Of a stretch of DNA of 64,000 bases, positions 8,833-19,500 are shown one piece after another (the first letter of the stretch is position 1; each line of letters begins with the position of its first letter). Origin of the DNA: Puniceicoccus vermicola (GTDB lineage Bacteria; Verrucomicrobiota; Verrucomicrobiia; Opitutales; Puniceicoccaceae). The stretch spans positions 186,001 through 250,000 of the forward strand of contig NZ_JACHVA010000101.1 in NCBI RefSeq assembly GCF_014230055.1. The letters are read 5' to 3'. The position numbers and the translations under genes are program-made. The notes beneath the pieces are model-generated. The model worked only from the letters and a program-made list of their open reading frames with translations, was not told where the DNA came from and made no database searches.

Positions 8833-9789
8833 ATGTCTGACGATGCGCTTGCAGTTTGGGATTCCGTAATCCGCGATTATGGGTTCGAGTCGAAGGGGTC
8901 CCACTATGCGGGGCACTCTTATCTAATCCATCAGAGCAGTTTCGGTGTGGGGGCCGAGTTTCAGTTCCCGTCCGAGGACTATCGATGGAATGGCATGGAG
9001 CGAGGAGGCTCGGAAACGAATCGGTGGTTTACCTTTCAATGGACTCTGGAAGGCGAAGGAGAGCTTCGAGTAGAAGACAAGGTCTTTGCTCAGGGACCGG
9101 GCCAGGCCTTTTTGGTCCCGATCCCCTCAGAGCATGAATATAGGGTGTCCCCTTCGGGAAATGGATGGAAGTTCTTCTACTTATTCCTGAAGGATACGCA
9201 TTGGGTGGTCGATCGGCTGACACGCGCTGTTTCGGACTGGGTTTACACCTTTCCGGTTGAGGGAGGATCTCGCTTTCAATCTGAAACGCTGCGAGTGATC
9301 GAGTTGATGTTTTCGGGTCATCTGGATGATCCATTCGAAGCGGAGAAGGCTGCGTTGTGCTGGATGCTTGAGGTCGAGAGGCACTTGTATCAGCTCAAGC
9401 ATCCGGAGGATCCCCGGAAGGAATTACTTTTTATTGCGGACAAATTCTACCGGGAGAATCAGCAGCGTTCGTTTGGAGTAGAGGATTTCGCTCAGGTGCT
9501 GGGGATGGGACGTGCTCAGGCATCGATGCATTTCAAGCAGATTACCGGAATCTCCCCCGCTGCCTATTTCAATGAGTTACGTCTCAAAGATGCGATCTCA
9601 CTTCTGAGGCAGGGGTTTAAGCTCCAATATATTGCCCGGGAGACCGGCTTCGCGGATGCGAACCATTTGTGTAAGGTATTTCGCCGCGTTTATCATATGT
9701 CGCCCGGACAATTTAAAAAGATTCATGCGATCAACCGAGTATTGGAAGTGGATGATGTGGCGGACCGCCTGATTACAGATAGACAATAA
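8833..9789 (+). CDS. AraC-family transcriptional regulator
   Basis: The 318-residue product has an N-terminal cupin-like sensing half (FQWTLEGEGELRVEDKVF, then GPGQAFLVPIPSEHEYRV). From about residue 205 it has the double helix-turn-helix of AraC/XylS proteins: FGVEDFAQVLGMGRAQASMHFKQITGI in the first helix pair and LQYIARETGFADANHLCKVFRRV with SPGQFKK in the second. It is divergent from the 7131-8681 hydrolase. A conserved motif found in that divergent gap recurs across the end of this gene (9774) and before other units (11643, possibly 21522), so this regulator probably controls the local sugar genes. The inducer is likely a sugar, but its identity cannot be read. Confidence 0.93.
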   Translation: MSDDALAVWDSVIRDYGFESKGSHYAGHSYLIHQSSFGVGAEFQFPSEDYRWNGMERGGSETNRWFTFQWTLEGEGELRVEDKVFAQGPGQAFLVPIPSEHEYRVSPSGNGWKFFYLFLKDTHWVVDRLTRAVSDWVYTFPVEGGSRFQSETLRVIELMFSGHLDDPFEAEKAALCWMLEVERHLYQLKHPEDPRKELLFIADKFYRENQQRSFGVEDFAQVLGMGRAQASMHFKQITGISPAAYFNELRLKDAISLLRQGFKLQYIARETGFADANHLCKVFRRVYHMSPGQFKKIHAINRVLEVDDVADRLITDRQ

Positions 9790-9797
9790 TTCGGACA
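9774..9797 (+). promoter_or_regulatory. Operator-like motif, copy 1 (upstream of the GH-D-like glycosidase)
   Basis: The site has block TACAGATAGAC, then ATA, then TTCGGACA, with single-base separations. It overlaps the last codons of the AraC gene and sits about 100 bases before the ATG at 9896. It differs from the 11643 copy at only two or three positions over 24 bases. Confidence 0.55.
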
Positions 9798-9895
9798 TCG
9801 AGGGCATTTACCGCTGGGCGACCCTTCCTTATGATGGAAGGGATGCCTTTAGCAAAAATAGGAAAATCGGTAGCGGACCAGGGGGATGAACTCGT

Positions 9896-11632
9896 ATGAG
9901 TCTGGAGACCCCCAAAATCGCAGGGGTGGACGACATTGTCTCTCTGGGGATATTTCAATGGAGAATCTTGGATGGTTCCTTGACGATCCGCGATTCGGCT
10001 GGGCAGTCATTCCTTCTGCGTTCGGAGAACGCTTCATACTTTCAGCCTGTGGTCAACGGACGCAGGCTTTCAACGGAACTAGTGTCTGTCTCACGGGAGG
10101 GGGGCTCTGTCATCCTGCGCTATGCGGCGGAGGGTCTGGAAGAGATGCTGGTAGAGTTTACCGGGACGGAAGATCGGCTCGGGGTGGATTGCAGCTGCAC
10201 GCTTCGGTTTTCGGAGAAGGTTGAACTGAATCGAATCGAGATTTTTCCTCCGGGCACGGAGTTGAATGCCTACGATGTCGTGAATTTCCGGAACCGGCAT
10301 TATACTCCAGCGACGTGGCCTGAGTTGAATGTAGGTTCGGCCTTGGATACGGGAACCTATTCGGATGATTGGCAATTCGCTCCACATCCGACGGCTCTTC
10401 TCTTTCGACGGGATCGGCATGCGCTGTTTTGTGGTTTTCTCGATTTGCAGCCTAGCTTTGGAATGTCCCTGAGTGTCAAGCGAGGGGAAGTTGAAAGCTG
10501 GTTCTTGGATTTTGGCGATAGACCTCACGGATGGCAGATTCCGGGTGGTGAGAATCTTTTTGTTGGCCGGATGAGACTATTCACGCGCTCGAATGTCGAG
10601 GTGCATCAGATGTTTGCCCAGTTCGGAGATATGCTGATTGAGGAAAAAATCATCCCGGACGCTCAGGAGAAGGTCTTTCACGATTGGTGGAGAGAGCCGA
10701 TTTATTGCACTTGGAACGATCAACGAATGCTGTCCAACGGACAGTTCGAAGCGGAGTTAGTCGACCAGACTGCCGATTCGGTATCCAGCGCGCTGGAGCA
10801 ATTGAATGAGTCGATGGTTCGTCGGGCTGTAGAGGTTATTCAGCGCGAGAAGATTCCGGTTCGGACAATTTTGTTGGACGAAGGTTGGAATGTTGCGCGG
10901 GGTGATTGGAGGCCTCACACCCAGCGTTTTCCCGATCTTCGGCGATTGGTAAATGATCTCCATGAGCGTGGATTTAAGGTCATGGTTTGGTGGAATTGGG
11001 CTGAAATCGCCAAGGATGCAAAGATTCCCTCTCACGAATTGGCTGAGGGTGGATGGCTCAATCGAAGGGGATTTCGCTGGCGGGATTACTCCGATCGAAA
11101 AATTCAGGAGAGTTATTTGAAGCCTTTGATGCGAACGTTTTTCTCAGACGGACCCGGGTGTTATGATCTTGACGGGGTGAAGACGGATTTTCTTGCCGAT
11201 AAGGTGCATCCAGAAAACCCGCTTTGCGATTCATCTTGGCGCGGCGAGGAGCAATATTTTTTGAAGGTTTTCGATCTGTTTTACTCAGAAATGAAGAGGC
11301 ATAAGCCAGAGGCGTTGCATTTGGGTTGCGCGGGAAACTACTGGCTTTCGCCCTATATCGATCTAAACCGGACCTACGATGTTCATACCAGTAATTGGAG
11401 GGAGCACGAAGAGCGTGCCCGCATGTTAAAGAGCACCTGCCCGGGGGTCACCGTCTCGTATGACATGCATGAATTTGATGAATCTCTTGACGAATACTTC
11501 GCATCGGCTTCCCGAATGCAGGCCTGCGTTGAGGTGGGGAATGTATTGGCTCTTCGCGACAACTTCTTTTCAAAGCCTCGTGTAGCAGATTCAGAGCACT
11601 GGGAGGTGCTTCGGAGAGGTTGTGCTGGGTGA
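9896..11632 (+). CDS. Cytoplasmic alpha-galactosidase-like glycosidase (clan GH-D / GH36-like)
   Basis: The 578-residue product has an N-terminal beta-sandwich (to about residue 260) followed by a TIM barrel. The barrel contains VRTILLDEGWN at about 322, VMVWWNWAE at about 362 and YDLDGVKTDFLADK at about 423-436. In clan GH-D enzymes the Asp after the DGxK block is the nucleophile, which here would be Asp431. The Asp in SYDMHEFDE (about 523) is a candidate acid/base. There is no signal peptide, so it should act on imported oligosaccharides. The assignment to alpha-galactoside hydrolysis is from fold and motif only; GH31- or GH36-related activities on other alpha-linked sugars are possible. 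It follows the AraC gene, with an operator-like site in the gap. Confidence 0.72.
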   Translation: MSLETPKIAGVDDIVSLGIFQWRILDGSLTIRDSAGQSFLLRSENASYFQPVVNGRRLSTELVSVSREGGSVILRYAAEGLEEMLVEFTGTEDRLGVDCSCTLRFSEKVELNRIEIFPPGTELNAYDVVNFRNRHYTPATWPELNVGSALDTGTYSDDWQFAPHPTALLFRRDRHALFCGFLDLQPSFGMSLSVKRGEVESWFLDFGDRPHGWQIPGGENLFVGRMRLFTRSNVEVHQMFAQFGDMLIEEKIIPDAQEKVFHDWWREPIYCTWNDQRMLSNGQFEAELVDQTADSVSSALEQLNESMVRRAVEVIQREKIPVRTILLDEGWNVARGDWRPHTQRFPDLRRLVNDLHERGFKVMVWWNWAEIAKDAKIPSHELAEGGWLNRRGFRWRDYSDRKIQESYLKPLMRTFFSDGPGCYDLDGVKTDFLADKVHPENPLCDSSWRGEEQYFLKVFDLFYSEMKRHKPEALHLGCAGNYWLSPYIDLNRTYDVHTSNWREHEERARMLKSTCPGVTVSYDMHEFDESLDEYFASASRMQACVEVGNVLALRDNFFSKPRVADSEHWEVLRRGCAG

Positions 11633-11642
11633 TTGCGGTTTC

Positions 11643-11666
11643 TACAGATAGACCATAGTTCGGACA
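11643..11666 (+). promoter_or_regulatory. Operator-like motif, copy 2 (upstream of the PEP-CTERM LamG gene)
   Basis: The blocks TACAGATAGAC, ATA and TTCGGACA appear here 47 bases before the ATG at 11713. The site continues into ACACTTGGACTATTG (11664-11678), which resembles ACACTAGGACAATTG at 21449-21463 before the sialidase gene (13 of 15 identical). Confidence 0.55.
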
Positions 11667-11712
11667 CTTGGACTATTGTCGAATATCGCACCATTTTATA
11701 CAATTTGAACAT

Positions 11713-12762
11713 ATGAATTACCCCAACTTAAAGACTTACTGCCGGTTTCCCGGTTCAGGAAAAATTCGTTCCTCTCTTCTCGCTGCGGCCTGTTTGGTGG
11801 GGGCAACGGTGGAGGCCGAGATGCTCTATTATTTGCCTTTCGATGATGGCACCAGTTTCAGCTTGGCCAATAGTGGGAGCCAGGGTGGGGTAGCTTCTGT
11901 CAGTAGCGGATCACCCTCGGGGTCTACATCGCAACTTCCTTCGTCACTAGGGGGCGGGGCTTCTCTCTATTTAGGTAATTCGGTTACATCAATCAGTTTG
12001 CCGAACAGTACCGATGTTTTGAGACAGGATACTGCTGGGGCGCAGATGACTCTTTCGACTTGGTTTTATGTGGATTCCGCCACACCTGCATGGATCGATT
12101 TCTTGAGCGTGAATGGTCAGAGCGGCTGGCAGTATTCAATGTCTGGAGGCACTGGCGCAAATGCGCGAAAATTGAGAATTACGGCGAACGGAGTCCAGAG
12201 GTATTCTAGTAATCAGTTTGCTTTGGGCGAATGGGTTCAGCTGGTCGCAACCTGGGACACTTCTGTAGGATATGATGCCTTTATTGACGGCACTTACAGT
12301 GATTTCAATCAGGACAATGCATTCTCAGCGGGCGGGCCTTACACTGATTCGATTCTTCTTAAGGGAGGACAAGCGCCGATCTATTTTGATGATCTTGCTA
12401 TCTGGAATGGGATTCTCACAGATGGCCAAGCCCGTTCGCTGAGCCAGGCTCCCGAGCAGCTGACGGGGTATAACGCCGGAATTATGAATTCCCTCTTTGA
12501 GGAATGGGAAACTGGCGCTGCGGGTGGTTCGACGGTGATTGTAGATGACCTGGAGTGGGATTATGCTTCCGGTTTCGATACGACGGGGAAATCCGCCGGA
12601 GATGTTTGGCAAGAGGGCGGGAACTACTACATTTGGTTGGACGGAGAAGGAGCAGAAGTTTCCGGTGTCTCCGCAGCGATACCCGAACCTTCCGCCTATG
12701 CGGGATGGATTGGGTTGATGTCGGTTCTGCTTCTTCTGATCCGTCGGAAATCTCGGGAGTGA
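11713..12762 (+). CDS. Secreted PEP-CTERM protein with a LamG/concanavalin-like domain
   Basis: The ATG at 11713 is chosen because it gives a plausible export signal ending near VGATVEA. The upstream in-frame start at 11668 lies inside the operator-like region. The body carries a LamG-type jelly roll: LSTWFYVDSATPAWIDFLS, then GEWVQLVATWDTS and YFDDLAIWNGILT. The C-terminus is IPEPSAYAGWIG, a hydrophobic stretch and RRKSRE, a canonical PEP-CTERM sorting signal processed by an exosortase. Such proteins are usually exported and anchored or released at the surface. The LamG domain suggests glycan or cell-surface binding. It lies between glycosidase genes and shares their operator-like motif. Confidence 0.85.
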   Translation: MNYPNLKTYCRFPGSGKIRSSLLAAACLVGATVEAEMLYYLPFDDGTSFSLANSGSQGGVASVSSGSPSGSTSQLPSSLGGGASLYLGNSVTSISLPNSTDVLRQDTAGAQMTLSTWFYVDSATPAWIDFLSVNGQSGWQYSMSGGTGANARKLRITANGVQRYSSNQFALGEWVQLVATWDTSVGYDAFIDGTYSDFNQDNAFSAGGPYTDSILLKGGQAPIYFDDLAIWNGILTDGQARSLSQAPEQLTGYNAGIMNSLFEEWETGAAGGSTVIVDDLEWDYASGFDTTGKSAGDVWQEGGNYYIWLDGEGAEVSGVSAAIPEPSAYAGWIGLMSVLLLLIRRKSRE

Positions 12763-13106
12763 AGATTGTTTCAGTCCTCTCATTTTGGATGTCTGGAACG
12801 AAGATCTCGGGCGCAACAGATGATTGAATGAGGCTTCTGCTGAGGCCTTTTGGAATAGAGAAAATCGCTTTGAAAGGCCCTTCCTCGGTGGATGAATGCA
12901 ACCGGGGGAGGGCTTTTGTTGTAGTTCTTGAGACTTTATGATTCTGGCTTGATCGCTAAGGCCAGGAGAATGAAAGCGAGAGATCTCCTGCTTCGCTGTT
13001 CGGCTCCAACATTTGGACCACATTTTAGACACCCCGACCATTGTGAAATTGGATGGCAGTCGGTAGACTGTTTCTCGATATTCACTTTCGAACATTTCCC
13101 ATCCCC
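12763..13106 (+). other. Intergenic region before the GH42-like pair
   Basis: This 344-base gap holds the terminator at 12877-12921. A weak relative of the GGAC part of the local operator motif occurs near 13007-13022 (ACATTTGGACCACAT). A 256-residue reverse-strand ORF spans the area but has no recognisable domain and mostly mirrors the PEP-CTERM gene. Confidence 0.5.
12877..12921 (+). terminator. Intrinsic terminator after the PEP-CTERM LamG gene
   Basis: A 13-bp stem is formed by GCCCTTCCTCGGT (12877-12889) and ACCGGGGGAGGGC (12901-12913), where the non-Watson-Crick positions are G-U pairs. It is followed directly by TTTTGTTGT. Confidence 0.75.
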
Positions 13107-16100
13107 ATGTTTCTCCGTATTCTGCTATTGCTCTCCGTTTTTTCGTTTCCGGGACTCCCGTCTCCGTTGATGGCCTCTACCAATGAGGATCCTGTAGAGC
13201 GGATTCCGGAGATGGCCGACGTGGAGTCTTGGGTCATTGCTGAGAACGGGTCTGATCGCCTAAGTTGGTTCCCCATTTCAGAACGTCTTGGCTTGGGAAT
13301 TACAGATTTTCGCAGGGGAGACATCGCGGACATTTGGCTAAAAGAGCCGGTCCGGGTTCCCGAGTGGAGCGATGAGTTTTCTCTCGATATTCATTCTACC
13401 GGAGGATGGCCTACAGGCTTTCAGTTGCGGCTGTTGGTGAAGGATTGCCAGGGGCATGTTTACGACTATGATTTGCATTCGAATCTTCTTCCGAAGAGAA
13501 CCCACTATTTCGCGAACAACCAACGCCCGCGTGCGGTTCGAGTTTATGCGCCGGGGTTCAAAAGGCCCGTAATGAGGCGTGCAGGAGCGACTTTGGATGC
13601 AGTGGACCCTTCCGTGCGTGACCTGCCAGAGCCTCCTTTGTCAGTGGTGGGGATACGTTTTGAGGGTTTGAACTATAAAGAGCCCGCTGCCGGTGAGAAT
13701 GCCAAACCCTTGGTGTTTTCCTTGGGGAACTTCAAGTTTACCCGCTTACTCTGGCGGGAGGCAGACTTCTATTATTCTCTGGCGGACACTGAATATTTTG
13801 GCGCGGATGATCCCGTTCCTTCTCTCTCCTTAGGTGAACTCAAGCAACCGCATTACGGAGAGCAGTTCGTGATTAGCTGGGATGTGAGGGATGAATATGC
13901 CGGACAGCCTTTTCTGGTCGGTGGAGAGGAAATTCTCGTCGACCGGGACGATCCCGATTACCGGAATACTTTTCTACGCAAGATCGAGATTCCGGTTTTT
14001 GCGGAGGGAAGTTACTGGATTCGGGTCAAAAAGAAGTGGAATCGCGAGCCAGCACGTTTGACCAGCCGTATCGATGAGTTCGAATTTCGGCTCGATATCC
14101 TGGCTGGGGAGGAGCCGGCGGATCGCGAGGAGGTGGCTCCCGAAGTCCAGGTTCCTTATTCTTTTCTGCGGATGGCTCCAAATCGCGAGTCTTTTGTCGG
14201 GGAGGAAAATGATTCCGTTTTATGGGAAACGGCGTTTTGGCTTCCAGATGATGCGGATCGTCATGAGTATCAGTGGAAGCTGACGATTCGTCATGACAGT
14301 AGTGGTGAGCTGGTGGATGAATTCGAGGGAGATCTTGAGTCTGTTCCTCAGCGACAGATGGTTCCGGTTTCGCTGGGGAAGATGAAGGCAGGAACCTATC
14401 AGATGAAGATGGATGTTTTTGAGGACGGGGAGCTGATGGATCGGGAAACTCGACTCTTTGGTGTCAAAGAGGCTGAAAGTCCTTGGTCAGAGATTCCCGC
14501 GTCGATTCCTTCCTACGAGGAAATTCTCGAAGGAGATTCTATCATTTATCTCATGCCACACGGATACGGCTCGATACGCGACCCGGAGGAACGTTGGCGG
14601 TTGTTGAAGAATTTTTTGGATCGGGCTTCGGAAATTACTTCGACCGTAGAGTTCATTGTGCGTTGGCGAGATATCGAGCCAATGGAGGGAGTTTATGACT
14701 GGTCGGAGTTGGACCGGTTTCTTGACTACGCGGAGACGAAGGGCGTGACGGTACTGATTTGGCCCTCGATCATGGGCGCCGAGCCGGAATGGCTGCCCGC
14801 GATCTATGAGAAGCCGCGCAACGAAGATGGGGAAATTTACAATCCGATTCCCTACACATTTCACGGAGGGCGCATTAATCACTACTACTCGGATGAGGTT
14901 AAGGCGGCGACTTTGAATCTGTATCGTACGTTGGCAGAACGTTATCGGGGTAGTCCCGCAGTTCATGGCTACTTTGTGCTCACCGAACATCCTTATGATA
15001 TGCCGACGTCGGGTTGGTATATCGGAGGTTCGGAGGAAACCCTTGGCCAATTCCGAGATCACCTGCGCAGGGAGTTTCAAACGTTGGAGGCGGTGAATTC
15101 CCGATGGGCAACTGATTATGCGAGTTGGGAGGCAATCATCGTTCCACCCGAGGAGGCTACGGGAAGGCAGCGACTAGATTGGCTCGCCTTTCTCCGACGT
15201 GGTGTGGGCAGCCATCTGATCGATTGCGTGGAAACGATTCGAGAGGTCGATGATCATCGAATTATTCAGGTTTACACCGGGGGGCAGACCCCGGAGACTA
15301 TGGACGCGCTCAGTGATATGGGATGCATGTTGGCGGACGGAGGAAGTCAGAATCCAGAGACCTTCGGTGGGGCAGCCATGCAAATGGCCGACTACGGACT
15401 CCAGCGTCGGGCGGAAGAAGTCTCGGTGGGAAACTGGTCGGAACACTTTCCGACTCAGTTGGACGCAACCCTATATACCATGCTCCTAGGAGGAGGAGGA
15501 AATGCCAATATCAAGATGTTTTATCCTGTTCGCCTTGATTATGAGCAGCTTCTTTCGGCTCCGCATTCGCTGGATCGTTTTCTCCAGTTTATTCCAATCT
15601 GGAAGGAGCTGAGGTACACCAAGACCATGCCTCGTGAAGTCTATGTGCTGAATGACTTGAATGCTGGCATGCTTGAAATCGAACGTTTGAACTACCACGG
15701 GGAACTTTGGCCGGATATGGTGCTCATGGAGGCGGGAATCAATGCACCTTGGGGAGATATCGACCGAGCTTGTAGAGGCAAAATGATGATTCTCCCCGGC
15801 ATCACGGTCTACGAGGAAAAGACCATTGATAAGATTGTTCAATATGTTGAAGATGGGGGAACCGTATTCTTGTATGCTGATTCGGGCCGCAGTTCTCCGG
15901 ATCTTCCTGAAGAAGATTGGATCTTACTGCGTCGATTTGGGCTATCCGTCCCAGTTACTGAAACGGGAGTCGGGGGGTATGTTGACGTGATTCCGGTAGC
16001 GGGTGATGTTTTTGACGAAGAGGCTGGTACGTGGCGTTTTCGAACTGCTTGGCCTCATGACTCAAAAGAAGGCGAAGAAGTGTTCGCGTTTTTCGATGAA

Positions 16101-16538
16101 AAAGTGGATGCATCGGCCATCACTCGTTTTCCTTTTGGAGAAGGGCAAGTGATTGTTGCGTGGGCTTCGTCGATTGTTCCGGCCGTAATTGAGGAAGAAT
16201 ATCCGTTTATGCGTGATATTGCCCGGTGGGTTGGAGTCGATTTGCTCGCAAGATCGGATTCGCCATCTCTGTGGACCAACCTACTGTCTCAAGAGAATAG
16301 CGACGATTATTACGGGTTGGTTTATCATCCAGCCTATCTAATGCGGGGGAAAAAGGCGGTAGACGGAACCGTTTTTTGGAGACTGCCGCAAGGAGAGTAT
16401 CAGGTTGCGGAAATGATCTCAGAACAGATCTTGGGAGTTTTTTCCGCCGATACGCTTTGGAATGAAGGTCTATCCACGGCACTGGGGCCCCGTGAGGTCG
16501 CTATCTATAGAATGAAGAAAACAGAATCTTTAAAATGA
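13107..16538 (+). CDS. Large secreted GH42-like beta-galactosidase-type enzyme, paralogue 1
   Basis: The ATG at 13107 begins a strong signal peptide (FLRILLLLSVFSFPGLPSPLMA), so I prefer it to the upstream TTG. The mature protein is about 1120 residues. The first 450 or so form beta-rich domains. A GH-A barrel follows, with FIVRWRDIEPMEGVYDWSEL at about 527, WPSIMGAEPEWLPA, then GYFVLTEHPYD (Glu627, candidate acid/base) and VGNWSEHFP (Glu779, candidate nucleophile). The spacing of about 150 residues fits GH42. After that comes a trimerisation-like domain (KMMILPGITVYEEKTIDKIVQYVEDGG). The canonical NE pair before the acid/base is TE here, so the activity may differ from true beta-galactosidase. 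It overlaps the next gene by ATGA. Confidence 0.75.
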   Translation: MFLRILLLLSVFSFPGLPSPLMASTNEDPVERIPEMADVESWVIAENGSDRLSWFPISERLGLGITDFRRGDIADIWLKEPVRVPEWSDEFSLDIHSTGGWPTGFQLRLLVKDCQGHVYDYDLHSNLLPKRTHYFANNQRPRAVRVYAPGFKRPVMRRAGATLDAVDPSVRDLPEPPLSVVGIRFEGLNYKEPAAGENAKPLVFSLGNFKFTRLLWREADFYYSLADTEYFGADDPVPSLSLGELKQPHYGEQFVISWDVRDEYAGQPFLVGGEEILVDRDDPDYRNTFLRKIEIPVFAEGSYWIRVKKKWNREPARLTSRIDEFEFRLDILAGEEPADREEVAPEVQVPYSFLRMAPNRESFVGEENDSVLWETAFWLPDDADRHEYQWKLTIRHDSSGELVDEFEGDLESVPQRQMVPVSLGKMKAGTYQMKMDVFEDGELMDRETRLFGVKEAESPWSEIPASIPSYEEILEGDSIIYLMPHGYGSIRDPEERWRLLKNFLDRASEITSTVEFIVRWRDIEPMEGVYDWSELDRFLDYAETKGVTVLIWPSIMGAEPEWLPAIYEKPRNEDGEIYNPIPYTFHGGRINHYYSDEVKAATLNLYRTLAERYRGSPAVHGYFVLTEHPYDMPTSGWYIGGSEETLGQFRDHLRREFQTLEAVNSRWATDYASWEAIIVPPEEATGRQRLDWLAFLRRGVGSHLIDCVETIREVDDHRIIQVYTGGQTPETMDALSDMGCMLADGGSQNPETFGGAAMQMADYGLQRRAEEVSVGNWSEHFPTQLDATLYTMLLGGGGNANIKMFYPVRLDYEQLLSAPHSLDRFLQFIPIWKELRYTKTMPREVYVLNDLNAGMLEIERLNYHGELWPDMVLMEAGINAPWGDIDRACRGKMMILPGITVYEEKTIDKIVQYVEDGGTVFLYADSGRSSPDLPEEDWILLRRFGLSVPVTETGVGGYVDVIPVAGDVFDEEAGTWRFRTAWPHDSKEGEEVFAFFDEKVDASAITRFPFGEGQVIVAWASSIVPAVIEEEYPFMRDIARWVGVDLLARSDSPSLWTNLLSQENSDDYYGLVYHPAYLMRGKKAVDGTVFWRLPQGEYQVAEMISEQILGVFSADTLWNEGLSTALGPREVAIYRMKKTESLK

Positions 16539-19500
16539 AACGAAAATATCTTACAGTGGTTTCTCTCTTGGCCGGACTTGGTCTTACTTGCCCCTTGTTC
16601 GGTACTTCCGAATTGAAGGCTTTCGATGTTCTGAATGTGGATGATTGGAAGGTCGAAATACGGGAGGGAGATACAGTCCGCCTCCTGTCTAGTGAGGACG
16701 ATCTATTAGCCGTCGATTTTGACGTTGCGGTAGACCGATCCCAAATGGTTGGGCATGTCCGCCGGAAAGAAGGGGGCTTTCGGCTCTTGCTGAAAGAACC
16801 GATAGCACTCGCGCCTGAGGACCAGCGCGTTGTCTTCGAAGTGCGGATGAAAGGGGTGAAGGAAGATACCTATCAGGTTCGACCCCTGCTTGAGGACGAA
16901 AATGGGGAGACTATCTCTTACCGAGCCGTTCCGATTCGCAGTTTTCAGGAATCCCACGATGGATGGAAGTGGATGAAAACTCATGTCTTTGATCTAACAG
17001 AAGCGGGCGGGGCTACGGACAACATTTTTCGAGTTGAAGGGGGAGACCTGAATGCCTGGCCAGATGGGAATCTTACGTTCCGTGGGTTTCAGGTCGTTCT
17101 CTTTGCCAATCGTGGAAAGCGAGCAGAGGGAGAGAGTTCTGGAACGATTTACCTCGGGAACATTGAATTGGGCGGGAAACAGGTGCCTGATAGCCCGTTT
17201 GCCTTCGCCGATTCTCTTCTCGAGGAGAAAGGCAAATACGAGATTAGCTTTGAGATCCGATCAGCGTTTCAAGGAGCCCCAGTAGAGGAGATGGTTGAGA
17301 CCCTTGATTTTGACCCGGATAACGAAGCCAGTCGTCGTCAACGAATCGAGTTGCCGATAGGAGACCTTCACAACAGTTGGGTCCGTTACCAGGTGCGGGA
17401 CGAAGAAGGTATGCCAGTGGTGAGCGAGGATATCCGCTGGGAGCAAAATATATCGCCCGAAGTTTCGAAGGATGTGGCGAGTATTGATCTCACACAGCGT
17501 CCCCTCTTGGGGCTGGTTCGGATGAATCCGGACCGTTTGGATGATTCAAAACAGACAGGAGGTGTTTACCGCGAAGATGAAGAAATGAACGTGCAATTTC
17601 GCATATTTGAACCGGAAGATGGTTCCGAATCCCTGACGTTACAATGGCAATTTATGCCCTATCTGAGTGATAAAATTATTGATTCAGGGGAAGAAGATGT
17701 TCGATTTGAGGGGGCCTCCTTCGTGGACGCGAACGTTGTTTTACCGGTTGTAAAGGATCGTGATGCCTACCGGATTTCCTACACCGTTCTCGATAAAGAG
17801 CAAAAAACAGTGGATGGAGGGGAGTATGTGTTGGGGGTCGCCCGGGAACAAATTCCAGCTTACATTTCGAGGGACGGGAACTTGCCTGATCGGAATGTGA
17901 TCAAACGGCATCCTTACTTCCGAACAACCTATTTTTACAAGCGGAGTCGCGGGGAAGTCCCGGTCGAGGAGGATATTCTCGAAAATTTTTCAGAGATGGT
18001 GGACGAGTCGAAGCAGATGGCCTCGCATATTACCTATATGGTGGATTTGGCCGAATTCGAGATCCTCCCGGGGGTGTATGATTTTGCCTTGATGGATCAA
18101 ATCATGGATGTCGCAGCGGATAATGGTGCGGGGATTACAGTTCGCTTGGCGCATACGGAGCAGGAGAAGCCTTATCGATGGTTGCCTTACACCCTGCCGC
18201 GAAGCTTTGACGGGACGCCTCTGGAGGGGCACGGTTATTACGGAAGTTATTCCGTCGCAGATCCAGACTATCGCGATTCTTGGCATCGTGCCTTCAAAGC
18301 CGTTCATGATCGTTATCAAGAGCATCCTGCGTTCGAAGGCTATTACGTGATGCAGGCCGGAGGAGAATGGGCTATCCCGGATGAGCCATGGAACGGGTAC
18401 ATTTCCGATTATTCCGTTGCGGGTCAGAACGGGTTTCGGGATTACCTGAAAAATACTCTTGGGCTCGACTTACAGCAATTGAATGACCGTTGGTCGACCG
18501 ATTATACTTCCTGGGAGCAAGTGATGCCTCCGTTGCCGGATTTGTCGAAGGGTAAAGCGCCGGACCTTCGTCCGCAGTGGGTGGACTTTCAGCGTTGTAA
18601 AAACTTTTGGCGTTCGAGCTGGTATAACCGAGTTACCCAACGCATCCGCAGTTATGATGAGCAGCGCGTCATCATTGTTTACGGTGGGTTTCGAAACGTT
18701 GGCAACGACGAGCTGCTGGATCTTGTCGATTACTTTCACAACGGAGGGAACCATTATTTGCAGGGAGAGGGAACGATGGTGAAAATGTGGGAAGACGACC
18801 GAGTTGGCTGGATCAATGAACCCCATCATCCTCATGGCTGGGCCGCCTACGGGGATCCTGCCGACCGGGGTTGGGTTCTGGATTGGCAGATGTATGTCTC
18901 TATAGCTCAATCAGGAGGAGGGGGAGCAAACTTGCATGTTTATTATTTTCCGAATCCCGGCGTCGATCTTACGGCGCATTATGGGGGGACCTACGCCTAC
19001 GACCGTTTCGAGCGCTACAAGCCGATCTTGCGGGAGTTTCAGGAGATGACTTTGGTCCAAGACCCAAAGCAGGTAGCAGTGATTCAGGACGAAAAGACCC
19101 TGCTGACGAAACATCGAACTACCTTTATGGCGCGTAAGTCTGACCTGCGGCGTTGGTTCGAGTTGATGAAACTGGATGCAGTCGATTTCGAATTCTACCG
19201 GGAAGATGAGGAGGCCAATTATAAAATGCTGGTTTTGAACCCCATTGACGAGGTTTTGAGCGAGGACACGATTGAGGTGGTAAACCGGATGGCCCGCAAC
19301 GGAGCATTGGTGGTGATGTCTGCACGCACAGGTCGTTACACGACTGATGAGCAGCACGGCGAGTATCCACTTCTAAAGAAGCTAGAAATTCCGCTGCCGA
19401 CTGGGACATGGGAAATGAATGAAGAAGATGTGGTTGCGAAGATCGAGGAATCCGATTGGCTCGGTTCGTCGGAAGGCGGATTGCCCTTCTTTACACAGGA

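Noticed and set aside
12325-13095. 256-codon reverse-strand ORF
   Set aside because: Overlaps the end of the PEP-CTERM LamG gene and a terminator; no motif and low-complexity composition.
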